The position numbers and the translations under genes were made by a program. Below are positions 40,268 through 48,451 of a DNA stretch of 57,004 nt, piece by piece (position 1 is the first letter of the stretch; every line of letters begins with the position of its first letter). The stretch comes from a virus, in IMG/VR virus record IMGVR_UViG_3300024999_000122, positions 1 through 57,004 of that record. The stretch is one strand, 5' to 3'. The notes beneath the pieces are model-generated. The model saw only the letters and a list, made by a program, of their open reading frames with translations. It ran no database searches and was not told the DNA's origin.

Positions 40268-42779
40268 AGCCGTCGCCGATTCGACCAGTGCCGCCGTAAG
40301 ACATTGTTTAAGGGACGTACTAAAGGCCAAGAAGCCAGGAGAATTTAAGGTAGACTGGCCGAAGTTTAAGCCCCAGGAACCGAAAGACTACCAGGTAATA
40401 ACTACGGTAAAACAGCTGGAAGATTACCTAGTACGCTGTGAATTTACAGGCCTGGGCGGCTTCGACTATGAGACAGCCGCGAACCAGCAGGAGCGGGAAC
40501 GCTTCGCTAAGTTCGCGGCCGAGATCGAAACCAGGAGGGCAGCAGCCAAGGGCCAGGCAGGCGACGACGTTAAACTACTGGATAAGCTTATAAAGGCTAT
40601 AGACACGGACTACGAAAAGGAGCGTACAGACCATTTAAGTACGCCCCTTGACCCGTGGAAGGCTGACCTATGCAGTATGAGCCTGGCAGCTGGTCCGAAC
40701 GAAGCACGGGCCGTATTCGTAAGCCACAAGAAAGGTAATAACCTATTTGAACCTTCTTTAGGCCGCGACGAAGCCCGCCAGCTGCTTATGGACACGTTAG
40801 AACGTCTGTTCTTTACGAATTCTAAAATTATGAAGATAGCCGTAAACCTGGCCTTCGAAGCGAAGCTTACAGCTAAGTATGGGAAGTACGTCTTAATGCC
40901 CGTAGCGGACCCGTTCGTAGCCTGGGTAAGACTTACGCAGCTGCTAACGCCACACAAGATCAAGAACCCGAAGAAGCCTACCAGCGGCAAGGGCCTTAAG
41001 CCTATGACGTTCGAGGTATTCGGGGTACGTATGAACGACTTTAAAGACGTACTAGCGAAGCACGGGGCCGACTTCTACGACGAAGTAGACAGCGACAGCC
41101 AGGACGCCCTAGTATACTGCTGCGAAGACAGCGACTACGCCATACAGCATTACCTTTACTGGGACTACGTGGCCAAGCAAATACCGAACGAAAACGACCT
41201 ATATAAAACGTACTCGGACTGGCTGCATAACATCGAAATGCCCTTTAGCCGTGTAATAGGCCTTATGGAATTCTGGGGTATGTACTGGGATAAGGACCTA
41301 AGCGAAGTTAAGCGCCAGGACGCCGCTACGATGCAGGCCAAGGCAGCTGACGAAATCAAACGTATCACGAAGGAAGCCCTGGGCCTGGACGTAAACCCGG
41401 GTAAGTCTGGGAAAACTGGCGAAGTAAAAAGCGTACTATTCGACGTGATGAAGGTACCAGCAGCGGCCTGGTCTGACACGACGAAAGACCCCAGCCTTGA
41501 CGCTAACGCCATCATGGATATGACCTTTATGCTGGAAAACAAGCTACTAGACCCAGACGAAGAAAAGTATTTAAGTGCCACGCTGCCCGAAGACTGGGAA
41601 ACCATAAACACGGAAACAGACCCCAGGCTAGACAAGGCTACCAGGATGCGAGTACGTATCGAGCAGCGGGAGCCGCACCCACACAGGGACGCCGCCATAG
41701 CCCTACTGGCCGAACTTAAGAAAATCCAGAAGTATAACACGTTACTAAGTAGCCATATCGTAGGCCGTGAAAAGTACCTAAACGAAGTTACTAACCGAAT
41801 TCACGCAAACTACACGCCCTGGACAGAAACCAGCCGCCTTAATTCCATGAAACCGAACGGCCAGAACGTGCCTAAAATGGATAACGACGAATTCGAAATA
41901 CGTAACTTTTACCGGGCACCAGGCGGTAAAATGTTGTTCCTTATTGACTACGCGGGCTTCGAACTTCGTCTAATATGCTGGAAGTCTGGCGACGAAGTTA
42001 TGATGGACATTTTCTGGAATAACGGGGATATGCACAGGAAGACAGCGGCGACGTTAACAGGGAAAGCCGAAGCAGACGTAACGAAGCACGAACGGGGCGA
42101 CGCGAAGCCTGGGAACTTCGGGATAACTTACGGAGGTACAGAACACGCCCTACAGAAGACCTTTAAGAAGTACGGAATACGTAAGAGCCTGGCAGAGTGC
42201 GCGCTAATCGTAACGGCGGTAAAGACGACGTACAAACGAATACCCGAATACCAGCAGAACGCTATAATCATATCCCGTGACACGGGCTACGCTGAATGTA
42301 TCTACGGCTATAAGCGCCTTTTACCTAACATCAATAGCAGCAACAACACGGCCAGGGGAGAAGACGAGCGCCGCGCAGGAAATACTCCTATTCAAGGTAC
42401 CGCCGCCGAGATTATGAAACGCTCACAGACGACGGTATACGAGAAGATCGGACTAGACACAGCGGCTAAGAACCTGGGCGTAAAGGTAGAGGTATGGGAC
42501 GGCTTTATACCAGAACTTAAAGCCCTGCTGGAGGAACCACCTGTAATGTGCCACGGTATTACGGACATGATAGCCCAAATACACGACGAAATTATATTCC
42601 AGTTCGACGACGACGTAGAAGTAGCCAAGGCAGCGGGGTACTGGGTTAAGAAGGTTATGGAAGTACCGCCTATGCCAGGCTTCCCGCTACCGATACAAGC
42701 AGACGCCAGCGGGGCCTACGCCTGGGGCAGTAAAGTAGATTTCGACAAATGGGTAGAACAGAAGGAGGGGGCGGGGTAA
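40206..42779 (+). CDS. Family A DNA polymerase with 3'-5' exonuclease domain
   Basis: 857 residues from GTG 40206, with GGGGAGGGG upstream. It overlaps the methyltransferase by 62 bases, which adds a Ser/Pro-rich N-terminus. Exonuclease motif I FDYETA is near residue 87; DSDYAIQHY near 305 corresponds to motif III. Polymerase motif A LIDYAGFELR (near 580), motif B KPGNFGITYGG (near 637), NTPIQGTAAE, and motif C IHDEIIF (near 793). A 45-residue insertion separates the O-helix region from motif C. It is the phage replicase. The TAA overlaps the MazG start. Confidence 0.9.
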   Translation: MKLGSMFPPSKTLAGSIPSPKAVADSTSAAVRHCLRDVLKAKKPGEFKVDWPKFKPQEPKDYQVITTVKQLEDYLVRCEFTGLGGFDYETAANQQERERFAKFAAEIETRRAAAKGQAGDDVKLLDKLIKAIDTDYEKERTDHLSTPLDPWKADLCSMSLAAGPNEARAVFVSHKKGNNLFEPSLGRDEARQLLMDTLERLFFTNSKIMKIAVNLAFEAKLTAKYGKYVLMPVADPFVAWVRLTQLLTPHKIKNPKKPTSGKGLKPMTFEVFGVRMNDFKDVLAKHGADFYDEVDSDSQDALVYCCEDSDYAIQHYLYWDYVAKQIPNENDLYKTYSDWLHNIEMPFSRVIGLMEFWGMYWDKDLSEVKRQDAATMQAKAADEIKRITKEALGLDVNPGKSGKTGEVKSVLFDVMKVPAAAWSDTTKDPSLDANAIMDMTFMLENKLLDPDEEKYLSATLPEDWETINTETDPRLDKATRMRVRIEQREPHPHRDAAIALLAELKKIQKYNTLLSSHIVGREKYLNEVTNRIHANYTPWTETSRLNSMKPNGQNVPKMDNDEFEIRNFYRAPGGKMLFLIDYAGFELRLICWKSGDEVMMDIFWNNGDMHRKTAATLTGKAEADVTKHERGDAKPGNFGITYGGTEHALQKTFKKYGIRKSLAECALIVTAVKTTYKRIPEYQQNAIIISRDTGYAECIYGYKRLLPNINSSNNTARGEDERRAGNTPIQGTAAEIMKRSQTTVYEKIGLDTAAKNLGVKVEVWDGFIPELKALLEEPPVMCHGITDMIAQIHDEIIFQFDDDVEVAKAAGYWVKKVMEVPPMPGFPLPIQADASGAYAWGSKVDFDKWVEQKEGAG

Positions 42780-43141
42780 TGGTAGGCTACAAAGTAGGCG
42801 AATGGTCTGTAGATTTTATCGACGACATTATAGCCCAGTACGAAAAGGACGTAATGAGGACCGAGAACCCAAACCTAAAAAACCCGCTGGTATACGGGAC
42901 CATAAAGCTAGCCGAAGAAGCAGGGGAAGCCTGCGGAATTATCGCCAAGCATATAGGACAGGGCCACGACCTAGACATAGACGACCTGGAAGAAGAACTA
43001 GGCGACGCGCTATATTTCCTAGTCTACACGGCCCTAAAGGCTGGAAGCAGCCTAAAAGACGTTATACGTGTAAACATGGCTAAACGATGGAAAAGGTACC
43101 CTGACGGCTTCGAAAGCGCTAGGAGTATAGACAGGGTTTAG
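42779..43141 (+). CDS. mazG: MazG-like nucleotide pyrophosphohydrolase
   Basis: 120 residues from the ATG at 42779 (TAATG). KLAEEAGEACGII (near 42-54) and DLEEELGDALYFLVYTAL (near 70-87) carry the E-x-x-E...E-x-x-D metal ligands of the all-alpha NTP-PPase fold. Phage MazG is thought to clean nucleotide pools or lower host (p)ppGpp. Confidence 0.88.
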   Translation: MVGYKVGEWSVDFIDDIIAQYEKDVMRTENPNLKNPLVYGTIKLAEEAGEACGIIAKHIGQGHDLDIDDLEEELGDALYFLVYTALKAGSSLKDVIRVNMAKRWKRYPDGFESARSIDRV

Positions 43142-43160
43142 CCGTAAAGGGGGCGCAAAG

Positions 43161-43625
43161 GTGGGGAAAACGTATTTAAACCGTGACGAAAAGAAAACCG
43201 TCCTAGTAGTGGCATCGTTTACTGACTATCTCCAGCAGCTAGCTAGTAACACGACGAACACGGCACGAAGGAAATGTTTAAGAACGGCCCGTACGTGGGC
43301 GCTTAAGGCCATGGACACGTACTTTGAGGGGGTAGACCAGGTACAAGTACAGGCGGTACTTAAGAACGCTGACCAGATGGAGGTAGTAGCACGGTACAAG
43401 GACCAGGCCATACGAGAGTATAAGGCCATGCTAGAACTAGACAGCACTACCCCAATGGTAACCGAGGACTTACTAGACCTAGCAGAAGTAGCGGTAGAGT
43501 TATGCGTAACATGTCATAAAGAAGCGTCTGGAGTGTCATTGTGTGCGTTACGTACGATGCTACTTAAGTACAACATACCTATGGCTAACCATGAACCAGG
43601 GCAAGGCTGCCCATACAAAGCTTAG
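43161..43625 (+). CDS. Hypothetical helical protein
   Basis: 154 residues, GTG start behind AAGGGGGC. Helical, with the C-terminal 50 residues containing three Cys (ELCVTCHKEASGVSLC) and a further C near the end. Between two nucleotide-metabolism genes. Function unknown. Confidence 0.6.
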   Translation: MGKTYLNRDEKKTVLVVASFTDYLQQLASNTTNTARRKCLRTARTWALKAMDTYFEGVDQVQVQAVLKNADQMEVVARYKDQAIREYKAMLELDSTTPMVTEDLLDLAEVAVELCVTCHKEASGVSLCALRTMLLKYNIPMANHEPGQGCPYKA

Positions 43626-43636
43626 GAGGTAACACA

Positions 43637-44254
43637 GTGGAAGACTTAGTAAGCAGAACTAAACTACGCAGGGCCTACGGACGTATAAGGGCTATTCTGG
43701 ATCAGGAGGGCGTGGAACTTAAAACATTCCACACCCTACCAGACATTTACCTTACCGTTATAGCTGGGGTAAGTATTAGCCTAAACGAACTAGCCCTACT
43801 TCAACCGTACGACGATAACGAGCCACCAAGGGACTGGGACGATTTTCTAGCGGCCGCTACCGACATGTTCGTAAAGAAGAACACGGACTACGGTAACTCA
43901 TTTATGAAAGCCTTAATAGGCGCCAGAGACCCCCAGTATTTCTGGGCCTGGGAAGCGACTAAGAAACTGAACCGTCTTAGGACCTGGCTGAAACGTGGGG
44001 AGCTAAAGGTATTCGGGGAGAAAGTGAAAGACGACGTACTAGACCTTTTTGTATACACTGTGCAATTTTTTATTTTCATACGTTACGAATTCGACCCCTT
44101 CTCCCATTTAAACGAACGCGGATTCTACGCCCGTGCAGCCCATAGGACTATTCTGGAATGGCTAGATGTATACGCTAACCTGGGCGTAATTAAGCCAGAC
44201 GAAGAAGGCGAGCTAATCGAATTACTGCTTACGTACATGGGGCGCGGTAAATAA
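43637..44254 (+). CDS. DUF1599-like (nucleotide-modification-associated) protein
   Basis: 205 residues, GTG start with TAGGAGG upstream. The block VKKNTDYGNSFMKAL followed by WAWEATKKLNRLRTWLK and DDVLDLFVYTVQFF (about 80-150) matches the all-helical DUF1599 family found beside nucleotide-modification and MazG-type genes in phages. Exact reaction unknown. Confidence 0.7.
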   Translation: MEDLVSRTKLRRAYGRIRAILDQEGVELKTFHTLPDIYLTVIAGVSISLNELALLQPYDDNEPPRDWDDFLAAATDMFVKKNTDYGNSFMKALIGARDPQYFWAWEATKKLNRLRTWLKRGELKVFGEKVKDDVLDLFVYTVQFFIFIRYEFDPFSHLNERGFYARAAHRTILEWLDVYANLGVIKPDEEGELIELLLTYMGRGK

Positions 44255-44925
44255 TGAACGGCACCGTAGCCAGGACGACGCTAATTATTCTGGCGACGGG
44301 AATCTTACTAGGGGGTGCATGTCATGGGACAGAGAGGGAAAATGCAGCAACGAAACAAGACGAAAGCCTATGTACAACACGAAACGGGGGCATACGATTT
44401 AGTGGAACAAATGAAGGACATAGCCCAGGAGTTGGAAGAAGAACGGGAGAAGTACCGCCGGGCTACGTTTATCTCGAACAGCCACAAAGCACGGGGCGAC
44501 AGCCTCCAGCTGGAAAAGGAAATGTACGCGCAGCTATGGAGAAACCAGCGACGACGAGCCAGACTATTAGCAGGGGCGACGTTCCTGCTGCTGGTAACGA
44601 ACATAGCGACAGCCTGGGGGTTTTTAAGGTAAGTGCCTACACAGCAGGGCACGAAAGCACGGGGAAACGACCAGGCGACAAGGGCTACGGGATAACGTCC
44701 ACGGGTACCAGGGTAAGAGAGAATTACACGATAGCGGCAGACTGGAAGGTACTGCCGCCTGGTACTAAATTAAGCATCGAAGGCCTGCCCTACGTTTACG
44801 TCGTCGAGGACAGTGGAAACTTTACGGGCAGTCAGCTAGACCTTTATATACCAAAGCTAGACGACGCCCTAGCCTGGGGCGTGCAGGAACGGGGCGTAAC
44901 GGTACTAGAATGGGGGAGGAACTAA
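44254..44925 (+). CDS. Secreted 3D-domain protein, overprinted by another gene
   Basis: 223 residues. N-terminus TTLIILATGILLGGAC looks like a signal or lipoprotein peptide. Residues about 25-120 are Gly/Ser/Pro/Arg-rich linker encoded over the other frame used by the gene at 44324. The C-terminus (from VFKVSAY, about 123-222) is a 3D domain: EDSGNFTGSQLDLYIP carries the Asp triad of YabE/MltA-related wall lytic proteins. Alternatively the 3D domain is reached by a -1 frameshift from the overlapping gene. Probably acts in the cell wall. Confidence 0.65.
   Translation: MNGTVARTTLIILATGILLGGACHGTERENAATKQDESLCTTRNGGIRFSGTNEGHSPGVGRRTGEVPPGYVYLEQPQSTGRQPPAGKGNVRAAMEKPATTSQTISRGDVPAAGNEHSDSLGVFKVSAYTAGHESTGKRPGDKGYGITSTGTRVRENYTIAADWKVLPPGTKLSIEGLPYVYVVEDSGNFTGSQLDLYIPKLDDALAWGVQERGVTVLEWGRN
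44324..44632 (+). CDS. Membrane-anchored coiled-coil protein nested in the 3D-domain gene
   Basis: 102 residues from ATG 44324 with AGGGGGT eight bases upstream (GTG 44315 is too close). A long charged coiled coil (EQMKDIAQELEEEREKYRR and on) ends in a transmembrane helix (LLAGATFLLLVTNIATAWG) preceded by Arg/Arg, giving a cytoplasmic N-terminus. It ends at GGGGGTTTTTAAGG (44616-44629); shifting -1 there joins it exactly to the start of the 3D domain. Confidence 0.75.
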   Translation: MGQRGKMQQRNKTKAYVQHETGAYDLVEQMKDIAQELEEEREKYRRATFISNSHKARGDSLQLEKEMYAQLWRNQRRRARLLAGATFLLLVTNIATAWGFLR

Positions 44926-44929
44926 AGCT

Positions 44930-45226
44930 ATGAGTAACGTGTTAATGAAATGTGGGCATTCGGCCAATGGGTATAAGCAGACCGAAAGCGGGCCTGTACC
45001 AGTTTGCGTAATATGCGCGGGGATAACCAAAGACGCCGAAATAGTAGAGGATAACGTACCAGACCTAACTGGACGAAAGGCACGCTGTAATCACTTCGGC
45101 CAGGAAGCTAGACATGGTAAAACGTGTACAGGGGAGGCTAATTCTAAAATAGACCTGGTATTTTTTGAGCATAAACCAGACAGAACGTACGACGTGTTTT
45201 ACTGCGGCTGCTGGGGATGGGATTAA
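44930..45226 (+). CDS. Cysteine/histidine-rich hypothetical protein
   Basis: 98 residues. CGHSANG, CVICAG, RCNHFG and YCGCWGW suggest two zinc sites. Start follows the previous stop by four bases. Function unknown. Confidence 0.6.
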   Translation: MSNVLMKCGHSANGYKQTESGPVPVCVICAGITKDAEIVEDNVPDLTGRKARCNHFGQEARHGKTCTGEANSKIDLVFFEHKPDRTYDVFYCGCWGWD

Positions 45227-45245
45227 ACGAAGGGGGTAAGGTTTA

Positions 45246-45629
45246 GTGAATCCAATATTAATGGCCACCGCTAACATGGTGCTTAAGGGACCCGCAGGCA
45301 GCGGCATAATGGACTTACCTGTAACTAAGATAGTCTACGGCGACGGACAGATAGGACTAGAAAGCTGCTGGCAATTAGACCCCGAAGAACTGGAAGAAGT
45401 AAAGCGCACGGGTAACATTTACTTTGTAGCTATGGGCCAGACGCACCCGCCTGTATGCCTAAGCCCGTATAGCAGCTTAAGCGGGAAGGTAGACGGGCAG
45501 TACGACACAGGGATAAACCTGCTAACTTTATGTAAGAAGAATCCAGGCCCAGAGTGCGAGACATGCACAGTATACGCGTGCCCTAGCTATAACTGGTATA
45601 AGGGAGGTAAAGCCAGTGAAACAGATTAA
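45246..45629 (+). CDS. Hypothetical protein with C-terminal cysteines
   Basis: 127 residues, GTG start behind AAGGGGG. Beta-rich body, then CKKNPGPECETCTVYAC near residues 92-110. Overlaps the next gene by 14 bases. Family unknown. Confidence 0.55.
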   Translation: MNPILMATANMVLKGPAGSGIMDLPVTKIVYGDGQIGLESCWQLDPEELEEVKRTGNIYFVAMGQTHPPVCLSPYSSLSGKVDGQYDTGINLLTLCKKNPGPECETCTVYACPSYNWYKGGKASETD

Positions 45630-46251
45630 AGCCGAAATACTGACCGACGCGGGAAGCTACACGGTAGACGTAAGAACGCCCGAAGGCGGTGAATTCTCCA
45701 GCCTTATGAAGGCCTGGGAGTTCGTGGACGACACCATAATGAACGCTATGCCGTTTGAAGGCGACCAGCTTTTAGTAATAGGGTCAGGGGCCAGCCTTAA
45801 ACATATTCGGGTATTTTATGCTAACGACGACGTAAAACAAGGGGGTCACGACGTAGAAGACGACGCCCAGACGCCCTACGGATTCTTCAAGATCACAGCT
45901 AAAGTTAACTGTCTAGGTACCGACATAGAAGTAGGTATACAGGCCTTCAACGACGCCCAGTTAAACCGTATTACTTACTTACCGATGGACATAGGAGGGC
46001 GGCCCGTACAGGACGTCGTAGCGGCCCCTATTCTAAAAGACCTTGTAGAAAGCTGGCGACGTAAAGAAGGAGATACCCCAGATCAGTACGTCGTATTAGT
46101 GCCGCAGCTGCTTAGCTACGGAGAAGCGGCCCTTTACATTAGTGACTATATCGAGGAGACAGAGAAGGAAAAGACCATTAAGGACTGGACCGACGCAGGG
46201 GTAAATACAGCGAAGGCATGGACTGAGTACCGACTGGAGGGTAAAGAGTAA
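45616..46251 (+). CDS. Hypothetical protein
   Basis: 211 residues, GTG start with AAGGGAGG. Mixed alpha/beta, acidic. No motif recognised. TAATG overlap to the next gene. Confidence 0.55.
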   Translation: MKQIKAEILTDAGSYTVDVRTPEGGEFSSLMKAWEFVDDTIMNAMPFEGDQLLVIGSGASLKHIRVFYANDDVKQGGHDVEDDAQTPYGFFKITAKVNCLGTDIEVGIQAFNDAQLNRITYLPMDIGGRPVQDVVAAPILKDLVESWRRKEGDTPDQYVVLVPQLLSYGEAALYISDYIEETEKEKTIKDWTDAGVNTAKAWTEYRLEGKE

Positions 46252-46484
46252 TGGGAAAAGGACGACGTTTAAGAGCCTTAAGGGCGGTAAGAGCGAAGGC
46301 AGCCAGGGAAGCGTATATAGCCGCCCAGGAAGAAGCAGAAAGAGCGCGTAACGTAGCTGAGCAAGCACGTCAGGCCGAGAGCTTAAACATGGAACAGACT
46401 AAACGTATGCTGCTCAGTACCCAGGTTTACAGGGCTGCTAGGCTTATCGGGCGACCAGGTAACCAAGAAATAGGGAGGGGATAG
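46251..46484 (+). CDS. Small basic helical protein
   Basis: 77 residues, one long Ala/Arg/Glu/Gln-rich helix (RLRALRAVRAKAAREAYIAAQ) that could form a coiled coil or bind nucleic acid. Function unknown. Confidence 0.55.
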   Translation: MGKGRRLRALRAVRAKAAREAYIAAQEEAERARNVAEQARQAESLNMEQTKRMLLSTQVYRAARLIGRPGNQEIGRG

Positions 46485-46489
46485 ACCTA

Positions 46490-47092
46490 ATGAGCCTACC
46501 AGGTACGACGTTCATAGCTGGGCTACCGTTCCAGCTGGAGAAGAAAGACGACCGTCTAGCCGCGAAGGATTTAGTATGTATGTCACGTATGGACAGCCTG
46601 ACCCTAAGCGTACAGAGTGACCTAATCCCAGCGCGCCAGGCTTCGTATTACTTTAACGAGGTAGCCCGGCAACTGCTTTACTTCATGGGCTGGAACGAAG
46701 CAAAGACCGACGAATTTAAGGATAACTTTGGAAACGTCTTATACTTACTTGTAAAGGATAACAACTTTTCCTGGCTACATGATAATAACGCGCTTCCCGA
46801 ATTAATCAATATCAGTGGGCTGCCTTACGTCGTCGAACATAGCCAGGACGAGTACCTAGACGACAGAGGGCTACTGGGTGAATGCTCCTACACGAATCTG
46901 AGAATAAGAGTCAAAGGAGAAGCCCCACTTTATGTGCGCCTCTGGGTCCTGGTCCACGAAATGACTCACGCCATACTGTACGAAGCCAATTACACGGGCG
47001 ACCATAACGACGAGACTATTGTAGCCCCACTGGGTACGCTACTGTTTAACCTTCTACGGGAGAACGATTTTAAGGGGGTATTCGAGAAATGA
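46490..47092 (+). CDS. Putative zinc metallopeptidase (HExxH)
   Basis: 200 residues. LVHEMTHAILYEAN (near 160-173) has the HExxH zinc motif, and HNDETIVAPLG about 10 residues later offers a third ligand Glu. The first two thirds resemble no family I know. ImmA/IrrE-type peptidases that inactivate repressors or stress regulators have this size and motif layout, so an anti-repressor role is possible. Overlaps the next gene (ATGA). Confidence 0.65.
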   Translation: MSLPGTTFIAGLPFQLEKKDDRLAAKDLVCMSRMDSLTLSVQSDLIPARQASYYFNEVARQLLYFMGWNEAKTDEFKDNFGNVLYLLVKDNNFSWLHDNNALPELINISGLPYVVEHSQDEYLDDRGLLGECSYTNLRIRVKGEAPLYVRLWVLVHEMTHAILYEANYTGDHNDETIVAPLGTLLFNLLRENDFKGVFEK

Positions 47093-47397
47093 GCAAAGAC
47101 AAAGTAGCCCGCTGGTTAGACTTACAGGATAAGGCCAGTAGCGGCGTCGAACTGACGAAGGAGGAACTAAACGAAGCAGAAGAACTGACCGCCGCCTTAA
47201 CCCTGCCAGGCCAGGAGTTTGGGGCACCAATGGCCACAGAAAACCAAAAGACGTATATTAACGTGTTACTAGAGAGTTTAGGCGACGACCTGGAGGACTA
47301 CAGCGACACGGGCCTAGACGAACTTACCCTAGAAGACGCCAGCCTACTTATTGACGAACTTAAGGAAAAGGTAACCGAATACGGGTTATGGGACTAA
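47089..47397 (+). CDS. Small acidic helical protein
   Basis: 102 residues, strongly acidic. ATENQKTYINVLLESLGDD and LTLEDASLLIDELKEKV resemble the short domain that occurs in proteins annotated as phage DUF3072-like. The role is unknown. Confidence 0.5.
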   Translation: MSKDKVARWLDLQDKASSGVELTKEELNEAEELTAALTLPGQEFGAPMATENQKTYINVLLESLGDDLEDYSDTGLDELTLEDASLLIDELKEKVTEYGLWD

Positions 47398-47410
47398 GGA
47401 GGGGTAAGAC

Positions 47411-47734
47411 GTGACATGCCATATTATCAAGGACGCAAGCGGTAACACGGTAGCCATAGCCTGTACACGTGGACTACTTACGGAACCGAAGGACGAACTA
47501 AGGAAGGCCATGAAATGCCGATACTGGGAGCAATGCGAAACGTGTAAGCAGCTGCAAGATTGCCAGGAAAAGCTTAAGCGCCAGATCGCGAACCAGTCCC
47601 CGTGTCCACGGTGCGGCGTAAACCACGACTGTATGAATTACGAATTACTATTTGTGGATACGAGCCACGAAGACTACCCCAGCTGGTACCGTTGCCCGTC
47701 ATGCGGGGGTAAGTTTCACAGTATGGAGGTCTAG
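47411..47734 (+). CDS. Zinc-finger hypothetical protein
   Basis: 107 residues, GTG start with AGGAGGGG. CEQCETCKQLQDC in the middle and CPRCGVNHDC plus CPSCGGKF at the end give two zinc ribbons. Possibly nucleic-acid binding. Confidence 0.6.
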   Translation: MTCHIIKDASGNTVAIACTRGLLTEPKDELRKAMKCRYWEQCETCKQLQDCQEKLKRQIANQSPCPRCGVNHDCMNYELLFVDTSHEDYPSWYRCPSCGGKFHSMEV

Positions 47735-47737
47735 GTC

Positions 47738-47821
47738 ATGGATAGAGAGCCGCGCTGGTACGGAATAAAAAGCAGAAATACCACGTATTACGTTTTACTA
47801 AGGTTAAGGCGTCGCCTATGA
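47738..47821 (+). CDS. Very small basic protein
   Basis: 27 residues, MDREPRWYGIKSRNTTYYVL followed by an Arg-rich end. GGAGGTC lies upstream and the stop overlaps the next ATG (ATGA). May be only a translation-coupling leader. Confidence 0.45.
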   Translation: MDREPRWYGIKSRNTTYYVLLRLRRRL

Positions 47822-48129
47822 TCAAGAGGCTAATTTTAGCAGGCCTGGGAAGGGATACCGCCGAAGAAGTAGTAAGGCTGGCCAGAGTTATGGCCAGCCA
47901 CGGCTACGGGCTAATGGAAGCGGCCGACGCCCTTACGAAAGCGTTACAGGTGCCAGGGGAAAGGATGAAGGAACTTGAGCAGTATATTAGCAGCCTTTAC
48001 GGCGACTGGGATAAGCCCCCAGAGAGCCGAAGACCTAGCGTACCAAGCCGAGCAGCTTGTAGAGCGGTACGGCATAAGTGTAGAGCAGGCCATAGACAGC
48101 GTACTAAAGAAGTGCTACGAATACCGTAA
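47818..48129 (+). CDS. Helical protein, first of a duplicated pair
   Basis: 103 residues. Residues 1-62 form a three-helix unit (AGLGRDTAEEVVRLARVM ... YGLMEAADALTKAL). The rest reads as Arg/Ser-rich noise over the coding frame of the next gene, so the natural product may end near CCCCC at 48015 by shifting +1 into that frame. Confidence 0.5.
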   Translation: MIKRLILAGLGRDTAEEVVRLARVMASHGYGLMEAADALTKALQVPGERMKELEQYISSLYGDWDKPPESRRPSVPSRAACRAVRHKCRAGHRQRTKEVLRIP

Positions 48130-48238
48130 AAGGGACAACGTGGCAGGGGGAACTGGGCAAGAAATCGAAAAGCTGGAGAAGGGCATAGACCCCCTAGACA
48201 GTATCCTAATTACTTCCAGCTTGAAAACCTTTAAATAA
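47975..48238 (+). CDS. Helical protein, second of a duplicated pair
   Basis: 87 residues from a TTG without a good binding site. ATGISPQRAEDLAYQAEQLV and YGISVEQAIDSVLKK repeat the pattern of the upstream gene (AGL...AEE...YG...AAD...K). Either a separate gene starting at a weak TTG inside its neighbour or the 3' half of one 47818-48238 gene joined by +1 frameshift. Confidence 0.5.
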   Translation: MSSILAAFTATGISPQRAEDLAYQAEQLVERYGISVEQAIDSVLKKCYEYRKRDNVAGGTGQEIEKLEKGIDPLDSILITSSLKTFK

Positions 48239-48240
48239 AG

Positions 48241-48402
48241 ACCCTATATATAACTATATATATATATAACTTATAACTTAATATATATATTATATATAAT
48301 ATAGTAGTATATATAATATATAAGGTATGTAATACTTTAGGGGGGTTACTTTTTTATTTTTGATTTTTAAAATTTTATTTATAGGGGGGACTACCCCCCC
48401 TT
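48241..48402 (+). repeat. AT-rich boundary element, copy B
   Basis: A TA-rich tract, a 34-bp core (48300-48333) identical to copy A, a G6 run (48340-48345) followed by TTACTTTTTT, and the hairpin GGGGGG-ACTA-CCCCCC (48384-48399) with one additional C. The two G-runs are 44 nt apart, exactly as in copy A. It separates the end of the early operon from the late regulator gene. Confidence 0.8.
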
Positions 48403-48451
48403 AATTTTAAAACATTATATATTATCGTGATTCTGACACGGGGGGCACAAA

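Noticed and set aside
42802-43083. Alternative + frame of 93 codons inside the MazG gene
   Set aside because: Arg/Lys/Pro-rich out-of-frame reading of MazG; no RBS of its own.
44254-44632. Rz/Rz1-type spanin pair
   Set aside because: The overlapping arrangement resembles it, but the coiled coil is predicted cytoplasmic with a C-terminal membrane helix, and the partner carries a 3D lytic domain instead of a short Pro-rich lipoprotein.
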